Source: Nocardia lijiangensis NBRC 108240 (GTDB lineage Bacteria; Actinomycetota; Actinomycetes; Mycobacteriales; Mycobacteriaceae). From it: a stretch of 64,000 nt of DNA. Below, piece by piece: positions 9,268 to 17,284 of this stretch. The position numbers and the translations under genes were made by a program. Location: contig NZ_BDBP01000030.1 in assembly GCF_001613045.1 (NCBI RefSeq), positions 1 to 64,000 of the forward strand. Direction: 5' to 3'. Below the pieces are notes generated by a model, which was not told where the DNA came from, made no database searches, and saw only the letters and a list, made by a program, of their open reading frames with translations. Each line of letters opens with the position of its first letter. Within the stretch, counting starts at the first letter, position 1.

Positions 9268-10635
9268 TCAGCGCTCGACCGGCTCGACCTCCCGCACCAC
9301 GACCACCTGCTCCCGCTGCCCGGCGAACCAGGTGGCGTGGAACGCGGCCGCCACACCCGCCAGCAGCGCAAGCACGATGGTCCCCGCGGGCACCGCGTAC
9401 TCCGCCATCGACACCGCCAGATAGCGGTACGAGAGCAGCAGCACGACCAGCACCGCGGTCCCGAGCGCGACGAGGCGGATACGGAACCACCCCCAGCCGC
9501 GTTCCGGCTCGCGCAGCGCGGACTCCACGGTCATGCACAGCACCGCGCCCGCGACCAGGTCGACGCCGTAGTGGTAGCCGAAGCCGAGCGTGGCCGCCAG
9601 CGTCGCGAGCAGCCAGAAGGTGCCGCCCCAGCGCAGCCAGCGCGGCGCGGGGGAACCGTCGACGTCGCGGCGGGTGTGCAGGAAGACCGAGAGCGCCCAC
9701 GCGGTGTGCATGGACGGCATGCAGTTGCGCGGCGTCGCCGCGTCGAAGGGCAGCGGCGCGGGATTGCGGTCGATCGGCGGGAGCACACCCGGCCAGTAGT
9801 TGCCGACCTGGAGCCCATTGCCGTCGGCGCCGAAGGCGAACATCGGCCCGACCACCGGAAAGAGCACGTAGACGACCGGTCCGACCAGCCCGAGCACCAG
9901 AAAGGTGCGAACGAGGTAGTGGCTGGGCCACCGCCCCGAGTCGACCACCCGCCGCAACTGCCACACCGCGACGACGATCGCGGCCACCGGCAGCTCGATG
10001 TAGACCCAGTGCAGCACGGCGTAGACCACCGGGCCGAGCGTGTCGATGACCCGGCCCATCACCCAGGACGGATCGCCGAGCGCGTGGTCGGCGAGCATCA
10101 CGTACTCGTCGAGCACGTCCGGGCTGCTCATCACGGTGATGTGCAGCCACACGTCGCCGACCTTGGTGGCGAGGATCAGCAGCGCGCCGAGCGCCGCGGC
10201 GCGCAGTGCGTTGCGCCGCTCGCTGCCGCTCCAGCGCAGCCAGGCGATCAGGGCCAGCGCGGTGAGCACGAGCACCGGACCGTTGCCGACCGTCGGAGCG
10301 TCACCGGCGAGCAGACGCGCGCCCGCGCACGCCAGGTCGATGGTCACCGCCGCGCCGAGCGCGACGAGCCTGCGCTGCATGGGGATACCGACCAGCGCCA
10401 GAATCAGCCCGGCCCACGGCACCGACATCGATTTCGGCGTGCCGACGTAGTCGTGCCACAGGCTCTCCAGCGGACCCTCGAATCCCCGCTGGAAGGCGAC
10501 GATCTGGAGCACGATCAGCAGCGCGGGCACGGCCGCGACGGCCACGACCACCCAGACCCGAGACGGCGGTATCTTCAACCGCCGCACCGCACTTCCTACG
10601 CTGGAACCCGGGTCTTCGACAAGCACGTCGACCAT
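9268..10635 (-). CDS. PAP2-superfamily membrane phosphatase / phosphotransferase (AUR1-like)
   Basis: A 455-residue polytopic membrane protein. The C-terminal third carries a PAP2-type active site: PSMH at 307-310 (C2 motif Ser/His) and GYHYGVD at 353-359 (C3 motif His and Asp). This layout, with a long N-terminal membrane region, resembles the PAP2_3 group that includes yeast inositol phosphorylceramide synthase Aur1 and bacterial inositol-phosphotransferases. It probably hydrolyses or transfers a lipid-linked phosphate at the outer membrane leaflet; the substrate is not visible from the sequence. It lies about 70 bases downstream of the YbdK-type ligase on the same strand. Confidence 0.8.
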   Translation of the reverse strand: MVDVLVEDPGSSVGSAVRRLKIPPSRVWVVVAVAAVPALLIVLQIVAFQRGFEGPLESLWHDYVGTPKSMSVPWAGLILALVGIPMQRRLVALGAAVTIDLACAGARLLAGDAPTVGNGPVLVLTALALIAWLRWSGSERRNALRAAALGALLILATKVGDVWLHITVMSSPDVLDEYVMLADHALGDPSWVMGRVIDTLGPVVYAVLHWVYIELPVAAIVVAVWQLRRVVDSGRWPSHYLVRTFLVLGLVGPVVYVLFPVVGPMFAFGADGNGLQVGNYWPGVLPPIDRNPAPLPFDAATPRNCMPSMHTAWALSVFLHTRRDVDGSPAPRWLRWGGTFWLLATLAATLGFGYHYGVDLVAGAVLCMTVESALREPERGWGWFRIRLVALGTAVLVVLLLSYRYLAVSMAEYAVPAGTIVLALLAGVAAAFHATWFAGQREQVVVVREVEPVER

Positions 10636-10705
10636 AGTAAACGGGGGATGAACGCCGTCCCCCTGGCCAGCTGAACGGAATGCGACCGCTCGCCGTGGCG
10701 AAACG

Positions 10706-11848
10706 CTACTTGTCGAGCTCCTTGACCAGCGCGTCCACCACCGCGATCAGGTCACCCTGGGTCGCCGCGGCCACCTTGCGCTGGCGCTGATAAGACGCCC
10801 CACGCTGGGGAATTTCGGCGATATAAGACAATTCGTCGGCGCAGCCGAGCCGCTTGGCCGTCGGCTCGAGCCGGTTCAGCACGTCCATCAGGTCGTCGGT
10901 GACCAGCCGCTCGGTGTTGTCGGAGTCTGTGATGACGATCGCATCCAGGCCGTAACGCGCGGCCCGCCACTTGTTCTCCTGAACGTGCCAGGGCGGCAGC
11001 GATCCGAGATCCTCACCTTCCACGACGCGGCGGTCCAGATCCACGATCAGGCAGTGGATGAACGCGGCGAGCGCGGCCAATTCGGCCCTGGTGGAGATGC
11101 CGTCGCAGATCCGCACCTCGATGGTCCCCCATTTGGGTGCTGGCCTGATGTCCCAGTGCATGCCGCCCAGCTGCTCGATGACCCCCGTCTGCATCTGGTC
11201 GTGCACGAAATGCTCGAACTGAGCCCAGTTCTCGAACTGGAACGGTAGCCCCGCGGTGGGCAGCTGCTGGAACATCAGCGTGCGGTTGCTCGCGTATCCG
11301 GTGTCGGCGCCTGCCCACATCGGCGAGGAGGCCGAGAGCGCGAGCAGGTGCGGGTAGGTGAGCAGCAGCGAGTTCAGGATCGGAAAGACCTTCTCCCGGT
11401 GCGAGACTCCCACGTGCACGTGCACGCCCCAGATCATCATCTGGCGGCCCCACCACTGGGTGCGCTCGATCAGCTCGTCGTAGTGCGGCGAACGGGTCAG
11501 CTGCTGGGCCGACCACTGGGCGAACGGATGGGTACCCGCGCAGAACAGATCGACGCCGAGCGGATCGGCGGCGCGGCGCACCGTGTCCATGGTGCCGCTC
11601 AGATCGTCCACCGCGGCAGCCACGGTGTCGTGCACGCCGGTGACGATCTCCACGGTGTTGCGAAGCAGTTCCTTGGTGACCTGCGGCGTGCCGTCCCAGG
11701 CCCGCAGATCACCGACGGCATCGAAGACCGCCGCGGCCGTGTTGGAGAGATCGCGCGTCACCTTGTCGACGAGCGCGACCTCCCATTCGATGCCGATGGT
11801 CGGCCGGGGCGAACCTGGAAATGGAACGTTCTCGATTGCCCCGCCCAT
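10706..11848 (-). CDS. YbdK-type carboxylate-amine ligase (GCS2 family)
   Basis: A 380-residue protein of the glutamate-cysteine ligase 2 family, closely resembling (from memory) mycobacterial Rv0433. Landmarks are GIEWEVALVD near residues 18-27, FCAGTHPFAQWS near 101-112, the motif WGRQMMIWGVHVHVG, and RPAPKWGTIEVRICDG. These supply the Mg-ATP and glutamate-binding residues of the fold. YbdK enzymes have weak glutamate-cysteine ligase activity; since actinobacteria mainly use mycothiol, the physiological product is uncertain. It starts 13 bases after sodC, indicating a shared transcript. Confidence 0.9.
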   Translation of the reverse strand: MGGAIENVPFPGSPRPTIGIEWEVALVDKVTRDLSNTAAAVFDAVGDLRAWDGTPQVTKELLRNTVEIVTGVHDTVAAAVDDLSGTMDTVRRAADPLGVDLFCAGTHPFAQWSAQQLTRSPHYDELIERTQWWGRQMMIWGVHVHVGVSHREKVFPILNSLLLTYPHLLALSASSPMWAGADTGYASNRTLMFQQLPTAGLPFQFENWAQFEHFVHDQMQTGVIEQLGGMHWDIRPAPKWGTIEVRICDGISTRAELAALAAFIHCLIVDLDRRVVEGEDLGSLPPWHVQENKWRAARYGLDAIVITDSDNTERLVTDDLMDVLNRLEPTAKRLGCADELSYIAEIPQRGASYQRQRKVAAATQGDLIAVVDALVKELDK

Positions 11849-11861
11849 ATCGACACCTTGT

Positions 11862-12551
11862 CTACTGGACTACACCGCACGCAACGCGGCCGCCCGCGTC
11901 GCCGGTCGCCAGCGTGTTGTCGTCCGGTCCTGCCACGCCGTCGGCACGGACGTAACGGTTGGGAATATTGCCGAAGTTGTCGGCATCGGCGTGGATGATC
12001 AGCGCGCGATTCTTCAGGTCGTCGAGTGTCACCGTGTCGGTGGTGGTGACCAGCTTGCCCTGGCCGTCCGAGCGGACCTGCAACGAGGTGAGGTCGCCGC
12101 TGGCGGGGTGGGCGTTGGCGGTGCCTACCTGGAGGTGGCCGCCCGCCGAGAGGAAGTCGCCCGCCGCACCGCCCGTGGGCGCCACGGAGTTGGCCTCACA
12201 CTTGCCGACCTGGTGGAAGTGCAGACCGTGGAAACCGGGCTTCAGGCCGTGCGCCTCGACGGTGATCACGAGGTGGTTGCCGTCCTTGGCGATGTTCGCG
12301 GTGGCGACCGAGCTGCCGGAGGCGTCCTTCAGCTCGACCTTGGTGCCCGGGTCGGTGGCCGGGCTGCCGTGCTCGGTACCGGTCCCGTGTCCCTCGGCCG
12401 GGGCGGAGGCACCGGTCCACACCGGCGGGGTGGTTCCCTTGACGTCGCTCGACTCCTGACTGTTCGAGCAGGCAGCGAGGCCGAAGACCGCGACCGCAAG
12501 CACCGGGGTCACAGTCCGCCAGGACGGGCGACGAGTTGTGGACGGGGCCAT
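11862..12551 (-). CDS. sodC: Periplasmic Cu/Zn superoxide dismutase, lipoprotein
   Basis: A 229-residue lipoprotein. The N-terminus is basic, then hydrophobic, ending in the lipobox LAAC with Cys28 as the lipidated residue. A low-complexity linker precedes a Cu/Zn SOD domain from about residue 70. Metal ligands are visible in GLHFHQVGKCEA (two Cu His and a disulfide Cys), GGHLQ and IIHADADNFGN, with the partner Cys in GRVACGVV. It dismutates superoxide outside the cytoplasmic membrane and would protect against host or environmental oxidants. The start has AAAGGAG upstream. It is followed after 13 bases by the YbdK-type ligase. Confidence 0.95.
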   Translation of the reverse strand: MAPSTTRRPSWRTVTPVLAVAVFGLAACSNSQESSDVKGTTPPVWTGASAPAEGHGTGTEHGSPATDPGTKVELKDASGSSVATANIAKDGNHLVITVEAHGLKPGFHGLHFHQVGKCEANSVAPTGGAAGDFLSAGGHLQVGTANAHPASGDLTSLQVRSDGQGKLVTTTDTVTLDDLKNRALIIHADADNFGNIPNRYVRADGVAGPDDNTLATGDAGGRVACGVVQ

Positions 12552-12562
12552 CGGGGAACTCC

Positions 12563-12589
12563 TTTACGAGTACCGAGTTTACGAGTAAA
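12563..12589 (-). promoter_or_regulatory. Repeated TACTCGTAAA motif just upstream of sodC
   Basis: Read on the sodC strand, TACTCGTAAA occurs twice with a 15-base period. The upstream copy extends to TTTACTCGTAAA, an inverted repeat of TTTAC and GTAAA. The block lies 12-38 bases before the sodC ATG and runs into its ribosome site. It could be an operator or a promoter element. No factor can be named from the sequence. Confidence 0.35.
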
Positions 12590-12678
12590 GCTGGGTGGAC
12601 ACTGTCGTTACCGGACAAGATGATGCCACGAGCGCCGTGTCGCGCCTCGAAGGGGCCGTTCGACGGCGGGCTCGGTTT

Positions 12679-13251
12679 TCAGTTACCCGTCAAGATGACG
12701 ACTACACCCGGACCGTTGTCCCCGATCACGGCCGACTTGGGTTCGGCCGTCGCGCCGATCTCCCGGGCGATGGCCATCGCCGCTTCCCGCTCACCGGCCG
12801 TATTCCCGTAGTACACAGTCGTTTTGGCGATATTGCCGCCCGCGTAGTTGCCCGGCGCGACATTGGTCCAGCCGTTCGCCGTCAACTGATCGGCGGTACG
12901 AGCGGCCAGACCGGCGACCAGACTGTTGTTCAGCACGCGCACCGGCACGGCGCGATCGACCCCGGCCGCGGGCGCGCCCGTGGTCGTCTGGGCGGCGGTC
13001 GTGGTGGTCGGCGCCGCCGTCGTCGCCACTGTGGTCGTCGCCACTGTGGCCGGCGCGGCCGTCGTCGCGGGCGCGGCCGAGGTGACCTGCTGGGCCGCGG
13101 TGGCCGACGACTCCTCGGCGTTCGTGGCGTCGGAATCGGAACTCGACAACGACATCGCACCGAGACCCGCGAACACGATGGCCAGCGCGATCAACACCAT
13201 CGCCAGCGCGCGCAACGGCGGCCCGCCGGAGGTGGGATTGGTTTGACTCAC
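12679..13251 (-). CDS. Membrane-anchored LytR C-terminal domain protein
   Basis: A 190-residue protein. GTG is chosen as start because it lies just before the polar leader SQTNPTSGGPP and because the upstream extension overlaps the neighbouring gene's control region. A single membrane segment is near residues 14-34, then a Ser/Thr/Ala-rich linker of about 60 residues, then a LytR_C domain (VPVRVLNNSLVAGLAARTADQL to the C-terminus). It matches the position of mycobacterial Rv0431. LytR_C domains occur in cell-envelope proteins, often with LytR-CpsA-Psr transferases; here it stands alone, so an accessory envelope role is inferred. It lies between DUF3263 and sodC on the same strand. Confidence 0.8.
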   Translation of the reverse strand: MSQTNPTSGGPPLRALAMVLIALAIVFAGLGAMSLSSSDSDATNAEESSATAAQQVTSAAPATTAAPATVATTTVATTAAPTTTTAAQTTTGAPAAGVDRAVPVRVLNNSLVAGLAARTADQLTANGWTNVAPGNYAGGNIAKTTVYYGNTAGEREAAMAIAREIGATAEPKSAVIGDNGPGVVVILTGN

Positions 13252-13309
13252 GCTGTCGACCCTAGTCGCATATCGGGCCCCGATGCCTGCACCACGGCCC
13301 GGAGATGTG

Positions 13310-13666
13310 TCATACCTGGAAACCGAGACGCCGTGCGGCTCTGGCCTTCTGCCTGCTCGCACGGAGCCTGCGCAGCCGCTTCACCAGCATCGGATCCACC
13401 GCGAGGGCCTCCTGCCGGTCCACAACGGCGTTGAGCACCTGGTAGTACCGGGTCGGTGACATACCGAACAGTTCGCGGATGGCCTCTTCCTTGGCGCCCG
13501 CGTACTTCCACCACTGCCGTTCGAAGGCCAGGATCTCGTGTTCGCGACGGCTGAGACCGCTGCCGTCGCCCTCCTCGGCCGGGGCCGTGGCGCCCGCCGT
13601 CGTCGCTTCGCTCGCGGAAGGGCCGTCCTGGATCGCGGAAAGATTCCGAGCCGCTGCGCCGTCCAT
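13310..13666 (-). CDS. DUF3263 protein
   Basis: A 118-residue protein. The ATG at 13666 is chosen because GGGAG precedes it by about 6 bases; the longer frame upstream runs back over the deformylase gene and is not credible. The C-terminal 80 residues form the DUF3263 domain, recognised by LSRREHEILAFERQWWKYAGAKEEAIRE followed by FGMSPTRYYQVLN, a helical segment resembling a sigma-factor or HTH-type fold. The N-terminus is low complexity and acidic. Mycobacterial Rv0430 holds the same place. A DNA-binding or regulatory role is plausible but unproven. Confidence 0.82.
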   Translation of the reverse strand: MDGAAARNLSAIQDGPSASEATTAGATAPAEEGDGSGLSRREHEILAFERQWWKYAGAKEEAIRELFGMSPTRYYQVLNAVVDRQEALAVDPMLVKRLRRLRASRQKARAARRLGFQV

Positions 13667-13823
13667 CTCGCTCCCTCGCCGAGTTACCACCAGACGAACT
13701 TGTACGTCGCGGACATTCAACCATGCGGCATCGGGGATGATCCTCCTTCCTTCCGGCGTGTTGTTTACGCCCAGGTAGGCGCACATACCGACGCCCGCGC
13801 GCGGCCCGGTAGGCTTCCTTCCC

Positions 13824-14411
13824 ATGGCAATCCTCCCCATCGTGATCGTCGGTGACCCCGTGCTACACAACCCGACCGAGCCGGTCACCAAAACACCGGA
13901 GGACCTCGCCCCCCTGATCTCGGACATGTACGAGACCCTGGATGCCGCCAACGGCGTCGGGCTGGCCGCCAATCAGGTCGGGGTGCCGCTGCGCCTGTTC
14001 GTCTACGACTGCCCGGACATCGGTGCCGACGGCGAAGCCGTCCGGCGCCGCGGCGCGGTGATCAACCCCGTGCTGGAGACCTCCGCGGTACCCGAGACCA
14101 TGCCGGACCCCGACGACAACGAAGAGGGCTGCCTCTCGGTACCCGGTGAACAGTTCCCCACCGGCCGCGCCGACTGGGCGCGGGTCACCGGCACCGACGA
14201 GCACGGCGAGCCGGTCACGATCGAGGGCAGCGGCTTCTTCGCCCGCATGCTGCAGCACGAGGTCGGCCACCTCGACGGCTTTCTCTACGTGGACGTACTG
14301 ATCGGCCGCAACGCCCGCGCCGCGAAGAAGGCGATCAAGCGAAACGGCTGGGGCACACCGGGTCTCAGCTGGGTGCCGGGTACCGTTCCCGATCCCTTCG
14401 GGCATGACTGA
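13824..14411 (+). CDS. def: Peptide deformylase
   Basis: A 195-residue metalloenzyme removing the N-formyl group from nascent proteins. All three family motifs are intact: GLAANQ at 46-51, EGCLS with metal ligand Cys103, and HEVGH with His145 and His149 as ligands and Glu146 as catalytic base. The C-terminal tail [23 protein letters not shown] is typical of actinobacterial deformylases. It is transcribed divergently from DUF3263, and its end overlaps the GNAT gene by 8 bases, indicating an operon def-GNAT-xthA. Confidence 0.96.
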   Translation: MAILPIVIVGDPVLHNPTEPVTKTPEDLAPLISDMYETLDAANGVGLAANQVGVPLRLFVYDCPDIGADGEAVRRRGAVINPVLETSAVPETMPDPDDNEEGCLSVPGEQFPTGRADWARVTGTDEHGEPVTIEGSGFFARMLQHEVGHLDGFLYVDVLIGRNARAAKKAIKRNGWGTPGLSWVPGTVPDPFGHD

Positions 14412-15378
14412 TCCGGCCCCGGCGCAGATTCCGCTCGGCAGGCGGGTGGTGATGCGCTACGAACTGCCCGCGGGACATCCCCAACCGCTGACCGACGTGA
14501 TCGGCGAGCTGGTTTCGCTGGATCCGCCGACGGTGCGCGGCGCCGACGGACAGGTGGTCTCGGTGTCGCCCGATCGGGTGGTCGCGCTGAAAGCCATCGG
14601 GCCGAGGCCGATTCGGACCAGGGAGATCAGGGCACTGGAGGCGGCCGCGGCGCACGCGTGGCCGGGAGTCGAGAGCGCCTGGCTCGACGGCTGGCTGCTG
14701 CGCGCCGGGCACGGCTACACCAATCGCGCCAATGCGGCTGTGCCGCTGGGCGATTCCGGACGACCCGCCGAACTCTCCACCGACACCCTGCACCGCATCG
14801 GCGAGTGGTACACCGCGCACGGCCTGCCGCTGCAACTGCTGCTGCCCGATCGGCTCGCCCCGGTGCCGCCCGGCTGGCGCACCTGGAACGAGACCCTGGT
14901 GCTCGGCATCGACATCGACAATTTCGTGCTGCCGCAAGGCCCCCCGATGGTGCGGATCGCGCAGCAGCCCGACGAGGCCTGGCTTCGGCTGCACCGCTAC
15001 CGTGGCGAAGACGCTGCGGCACATCATGTTCCGGAGCCGGTGCGCGAGGTGCTGACCGCTGTGCACGAGGGCGAGCTCGGTTTCGCCTCGCTCGGGCTGC
15101 CGAGCCCCATCGCCATCGGACGCGGCGCGTGCACGACCGCGCCGGACGGGCGCCGCTGGGTCGGGCTCACCTGCGTCGCGGTGGCCGCCGAGCATCGCAG
15201 GCACGGACTGGCCACGCTGGTGTGCGCCGAGCTGCTCCGCTGGGGGCACGAGCGCGGCGCCACCCACGCCTACGTTCAGGTGGAGACCGGCAACGCGGGC
15301 GCTCTCGAGCTCTACCGCGGCCTCGGCTTCCTCGACCACCACGGCTATCGCTACGCGGCTCCGCACGGCGGAGAATAG
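14404..15378 (+). CDS. GNAT N-acetyltransferase with SH3-like N-terminal domain
   Basis: A 324-residue protein. Residues 1-75 form a small beta domain beginning [14 protein letters not shown], typical of the mycobacterial Rv0428c group. The acetyltransferase fold is C-terminal, with the acetyl-CoA signature [11 protein letters not shown] near residues 259-269 and [16 protein letters not shown] at the end. The acceptor is unknown. The ATG lies inside the end of def, and xthA follows after 26 bases, so the three genes are probably cotranscribed. Confidence 0.88.
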   Translation: MTDPAPAQIPLGRRVVMRYELPAGHPQPLTDVIGELVSLDPPTVRGADGQVVSVSPDRVVALKAIGPRPIRTREIRALEAAAAHAWPGVESAWLDGWLLRAGHGYTNRANAAVPLGDSGRPAELSTDTLHRIGEWYTAHGLPLQLLLPDRLAPVPPGWRTWNETLVLGIDIDNFVLPQGPPMVRIAQQPDEAWLRLHRYRGEDAAAHHVPEPVREVLTAVHEGELGFASLGLPSPIAIGRGACTTAPDGRRWVGLTCVAVAAEHRRHGLATLVCAELLRWGHERGATHAYVQVETGNAGALELYRGLGFLDHHGYRYAAPHGGE

Positions 15379-15404
15379 ACCCGACAGCAAGAGGAAGGCA
15401 TTTC

Positions 15405-16235
15405 GTGCGACTGGCGACCTGGAACGTCAATTCGATCCGCTCCCGTCTCGACCGGGTGGCGGCCTGGCTGGATCGCCAGGACATCGACGTGCTCGCCATG
15501 CAGGAAACCAAGTGCCGCGACGACCAGTTCCCGTTCGAACGCTTCGAGGAACTCGGCTACGAGGTGGCCCACCTCGGCATCAACCAGTGGAACGGCGTGG
15601 CGATCGCGTCCAGGGTCGGCCTGGAAGACGTCGAGCTGGGCTTTCCTGCCCAACCCGGTTTCGACAAGGACGCGGGCGAATCCCTCATCAGCACACCGGT
15701 CGTCGAGTCGCGCGCGCTCGGCGCGACCTGCGGCGGCGTGCGCGTCTGGAGCCTGTACGTACCCAACGGCCGTGCACTCGCCGACCCGCACTACACCTAC
15801 AAGCTCGAATGGCTGAAGACGCTGCGCGACAACGCCGCCGCGTGGCTGACCGAGGACCCGAACGCCAAGATCGCGCTGGTCGGCGACTGGAACATCGCGC
15901 CGACCGACGACGACGTGTGGTCGCCCGCGTTCTTCGAGGGCAAGACGCACACCTCCCAGCCCGAGCGCGACGCCTTCACCGCCATGGTGGACACCGGCTT
16001 CGCCGACGTCATGCGTCCCTTCGCCCCCGGGCCCGGCGTCTACACCTACTGGGACTACACCCAGCTGCGCTTCCCGCGCAAAGAGGGCATGCGCATCGAT
16101 TTCGTCCTCGCCTCCCCCGCCCTCGCCGCCGCCACCACCGACGCGGGCGTCGACCGCGAGGAGCGAAAAGGCAAGGGCGCCAGCGATCATGCCCCGGTCG
16201 TCGCCGAATTCGACATCCCCGTAGAGCGCCGCTGA
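15405..16235 (+). CDS. xthA: Exodeoxyribonuclease III (AP endonuclease)
   Basis: A 276-residue enzyme of the exonuclease III/APE family for base-excision repair. GTG is chosen as start, with AAGAGGAAGG 7 bases upstream and homology beginning at once with RLATWNVNS. Catalytic motifs are complete: N7, QETKC with metal ligand Glu34, GDWNIAP with Asp and Asn, and GASDHAPVVAEF with the catalytic Asp-His pair at the C-terminus. It cleaves 5' of abasic sites and degrades 3' ends. It is the last gene of the def operon and converges on the MpaB-like gene 19 bases away. Confidence 0.95.
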   Translation: MRLATWNVNSIRSRLDRVAAWLDRQDIDVLAMQETKCRDDQFPFERFEELGYEVAHLGINQWNGVAIASRVGLEDVELGFPAQPGFDKDAGESLISTPVVESRALGATCGGVRVWSLYVPNGRALADPHYTYKLEWLKTLRDNAAAWLTEDPNAKIALVGDWNIAPTDDDVWSPAFFEGKTHTSQPERDAFTAMVDTGFADVMRPFAPGPGVYTYWDYTQLRFPRKEGMRIDFVLASPALAAATTDAGVDREERKGKGASDHAPVVAEFDIPVERR

Positions 16236-16254
16236 CGGCGGCGAGGTTTGTGTC

Positions 16255-17217
16255 TCAGCCCGCCGACGCGTTGCCGCCAGCGGCCCGGCCGTAGCGTTCG
16301 CGAGCCTGTTTCGGGGTAACCGTGACCGGGTGCTGCGGTACCCCGGCGGCAAGGTGTTCCCGGTAGAGGCGCGCGGTCATCGGGCCGAGGAAACTACCCA
16401 GCACGGCGAGCTTCGCGCGCTCGCTGCCGAGCACCTTGATCGCGGCGCGCATCGGCAGCCGGTAGGCGGCGTCGACGAGGGCGGGCTGATCGAAACCACC
16501 GGTCGACCGCATCCAGGCGGGGAGCGTGGCGATCGCCGCCGGTGCGACGAGGCGGCTGCCCGCCCATAGCTTGAAGCCCCGGTCGCGCGGGGTGTGCAGC
16601 AGGTAGTGCATGCCGCGGTGCGTGCGTTCGGAACTGCACAGCGTCGGACGGACTGCGGCGAAGTACTCGCGGACCTCCGCGCGCGACGACGGCACGTCGG
16701 CGGGCTTGCAGGTCTGCAACTCCGCGGCGATCACGCATTCGGCCCAGTAGCGCCGTTCCTCCTCCGGCGAGAGCGGGCCGGGCCCGTAGACCTCGTAGCA
16801 CTTGAGCACCGAATGCCAGCCCGTGACGTGGATCCACAGCTGGGACGCGGGATTGTTTGCGCTGTAACGCTTTCCGGTGATGGGCTCGACGCCGGTCGCC
16901 TGGGCGTGCACCGTCATCAGGCGCTCGGACGCCTCGATGGCCATCCGGCTGTCGGCGACGGCGGCGATGAGGAAGTAGGCGAAGGTGTGGTCGAGCCTGC
17001 CGGTCGGATCCTTGTAGATGCCCTCGACATCGGCGACCGCCGCGGTCAGCGCCGGGTCGAAGTGTTCGAGCACCACCGAACGCTGGAAGCCGATGACCGC
17101 GGTCGGCGCGGTCCACACCTTCCAGGTCGGTGAGTCAGGGCCGAAGAATCCGTAGTCGACCTCCCGGATGGTCCGGGCGGGCGCGTCGAAATGCGGACGC
17201 GTTGCGGCGGTGGTCAT
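16255..17217 (-). CDS. MpaB/DUF2236-family oxygenase
   Basis: A 320-residue, mostly helical protein of the DUF2236 (latex-clearing protein / MpaB) family. It shows the family's central segment: an Arg-Leu...Thr stretch (GRLDHTFAYFLIAAV), a histidine in TVHAQATG, and YSANNPASQLWIHVTGWHS. Family members bind b-type haem through conserved Arg and His and oxidise carbon-carbon double bonds or side chains of hydrophobic substrates. The substrate here is unknown. It lies 67 bases downstream of an acyl-CoA oxidase-like gene on the same strand, suggesting lipid-related oxidation. No signal peptide is apparent. Confidence 0.82.
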   Translation of the reverse strand: MTTAATRPHFDAPARTIREVDYGFFGPDSPTWKVWTAPTAVIGFQRSVVLEHFDPALTAAVADVEGIYKDPTGRLDHTFAYFLIAAVADSRMAIEASERLMTVHAQATGVEPITGKRYSANNPASQLWIHVTGWHSVLKCYEVYGPGPLSPEEERRYWAECVIAAELQTCKPADVPSSRAEVREYFAAVRPTLCSSERTHRGMHYLLHTPRDRGFKLWAGSRLVAPAAIATLPAWMRSTGGFDQPALVDAAYRLPMRAAIKVLGSERAKLAVLGSFLGPMTARLYREHLAAGVPQHPVTVTPKQARERYGRAAGGNASAG

Positions 17218-17284
17218 CGTCTGCTCCCTTGCATGCGATGTTCCGGGCTTGCCGGAGATTCCTTCATGACGGTGGTGATCGGGC

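Noticed and set aside
12930..13160. Arg/Pro-rich 76-codon minus-strand frame inside the LytR_C gene
   Set aside because: It is the alternate-frame reading of the Thr/Ala linker of the LytR_C protein.
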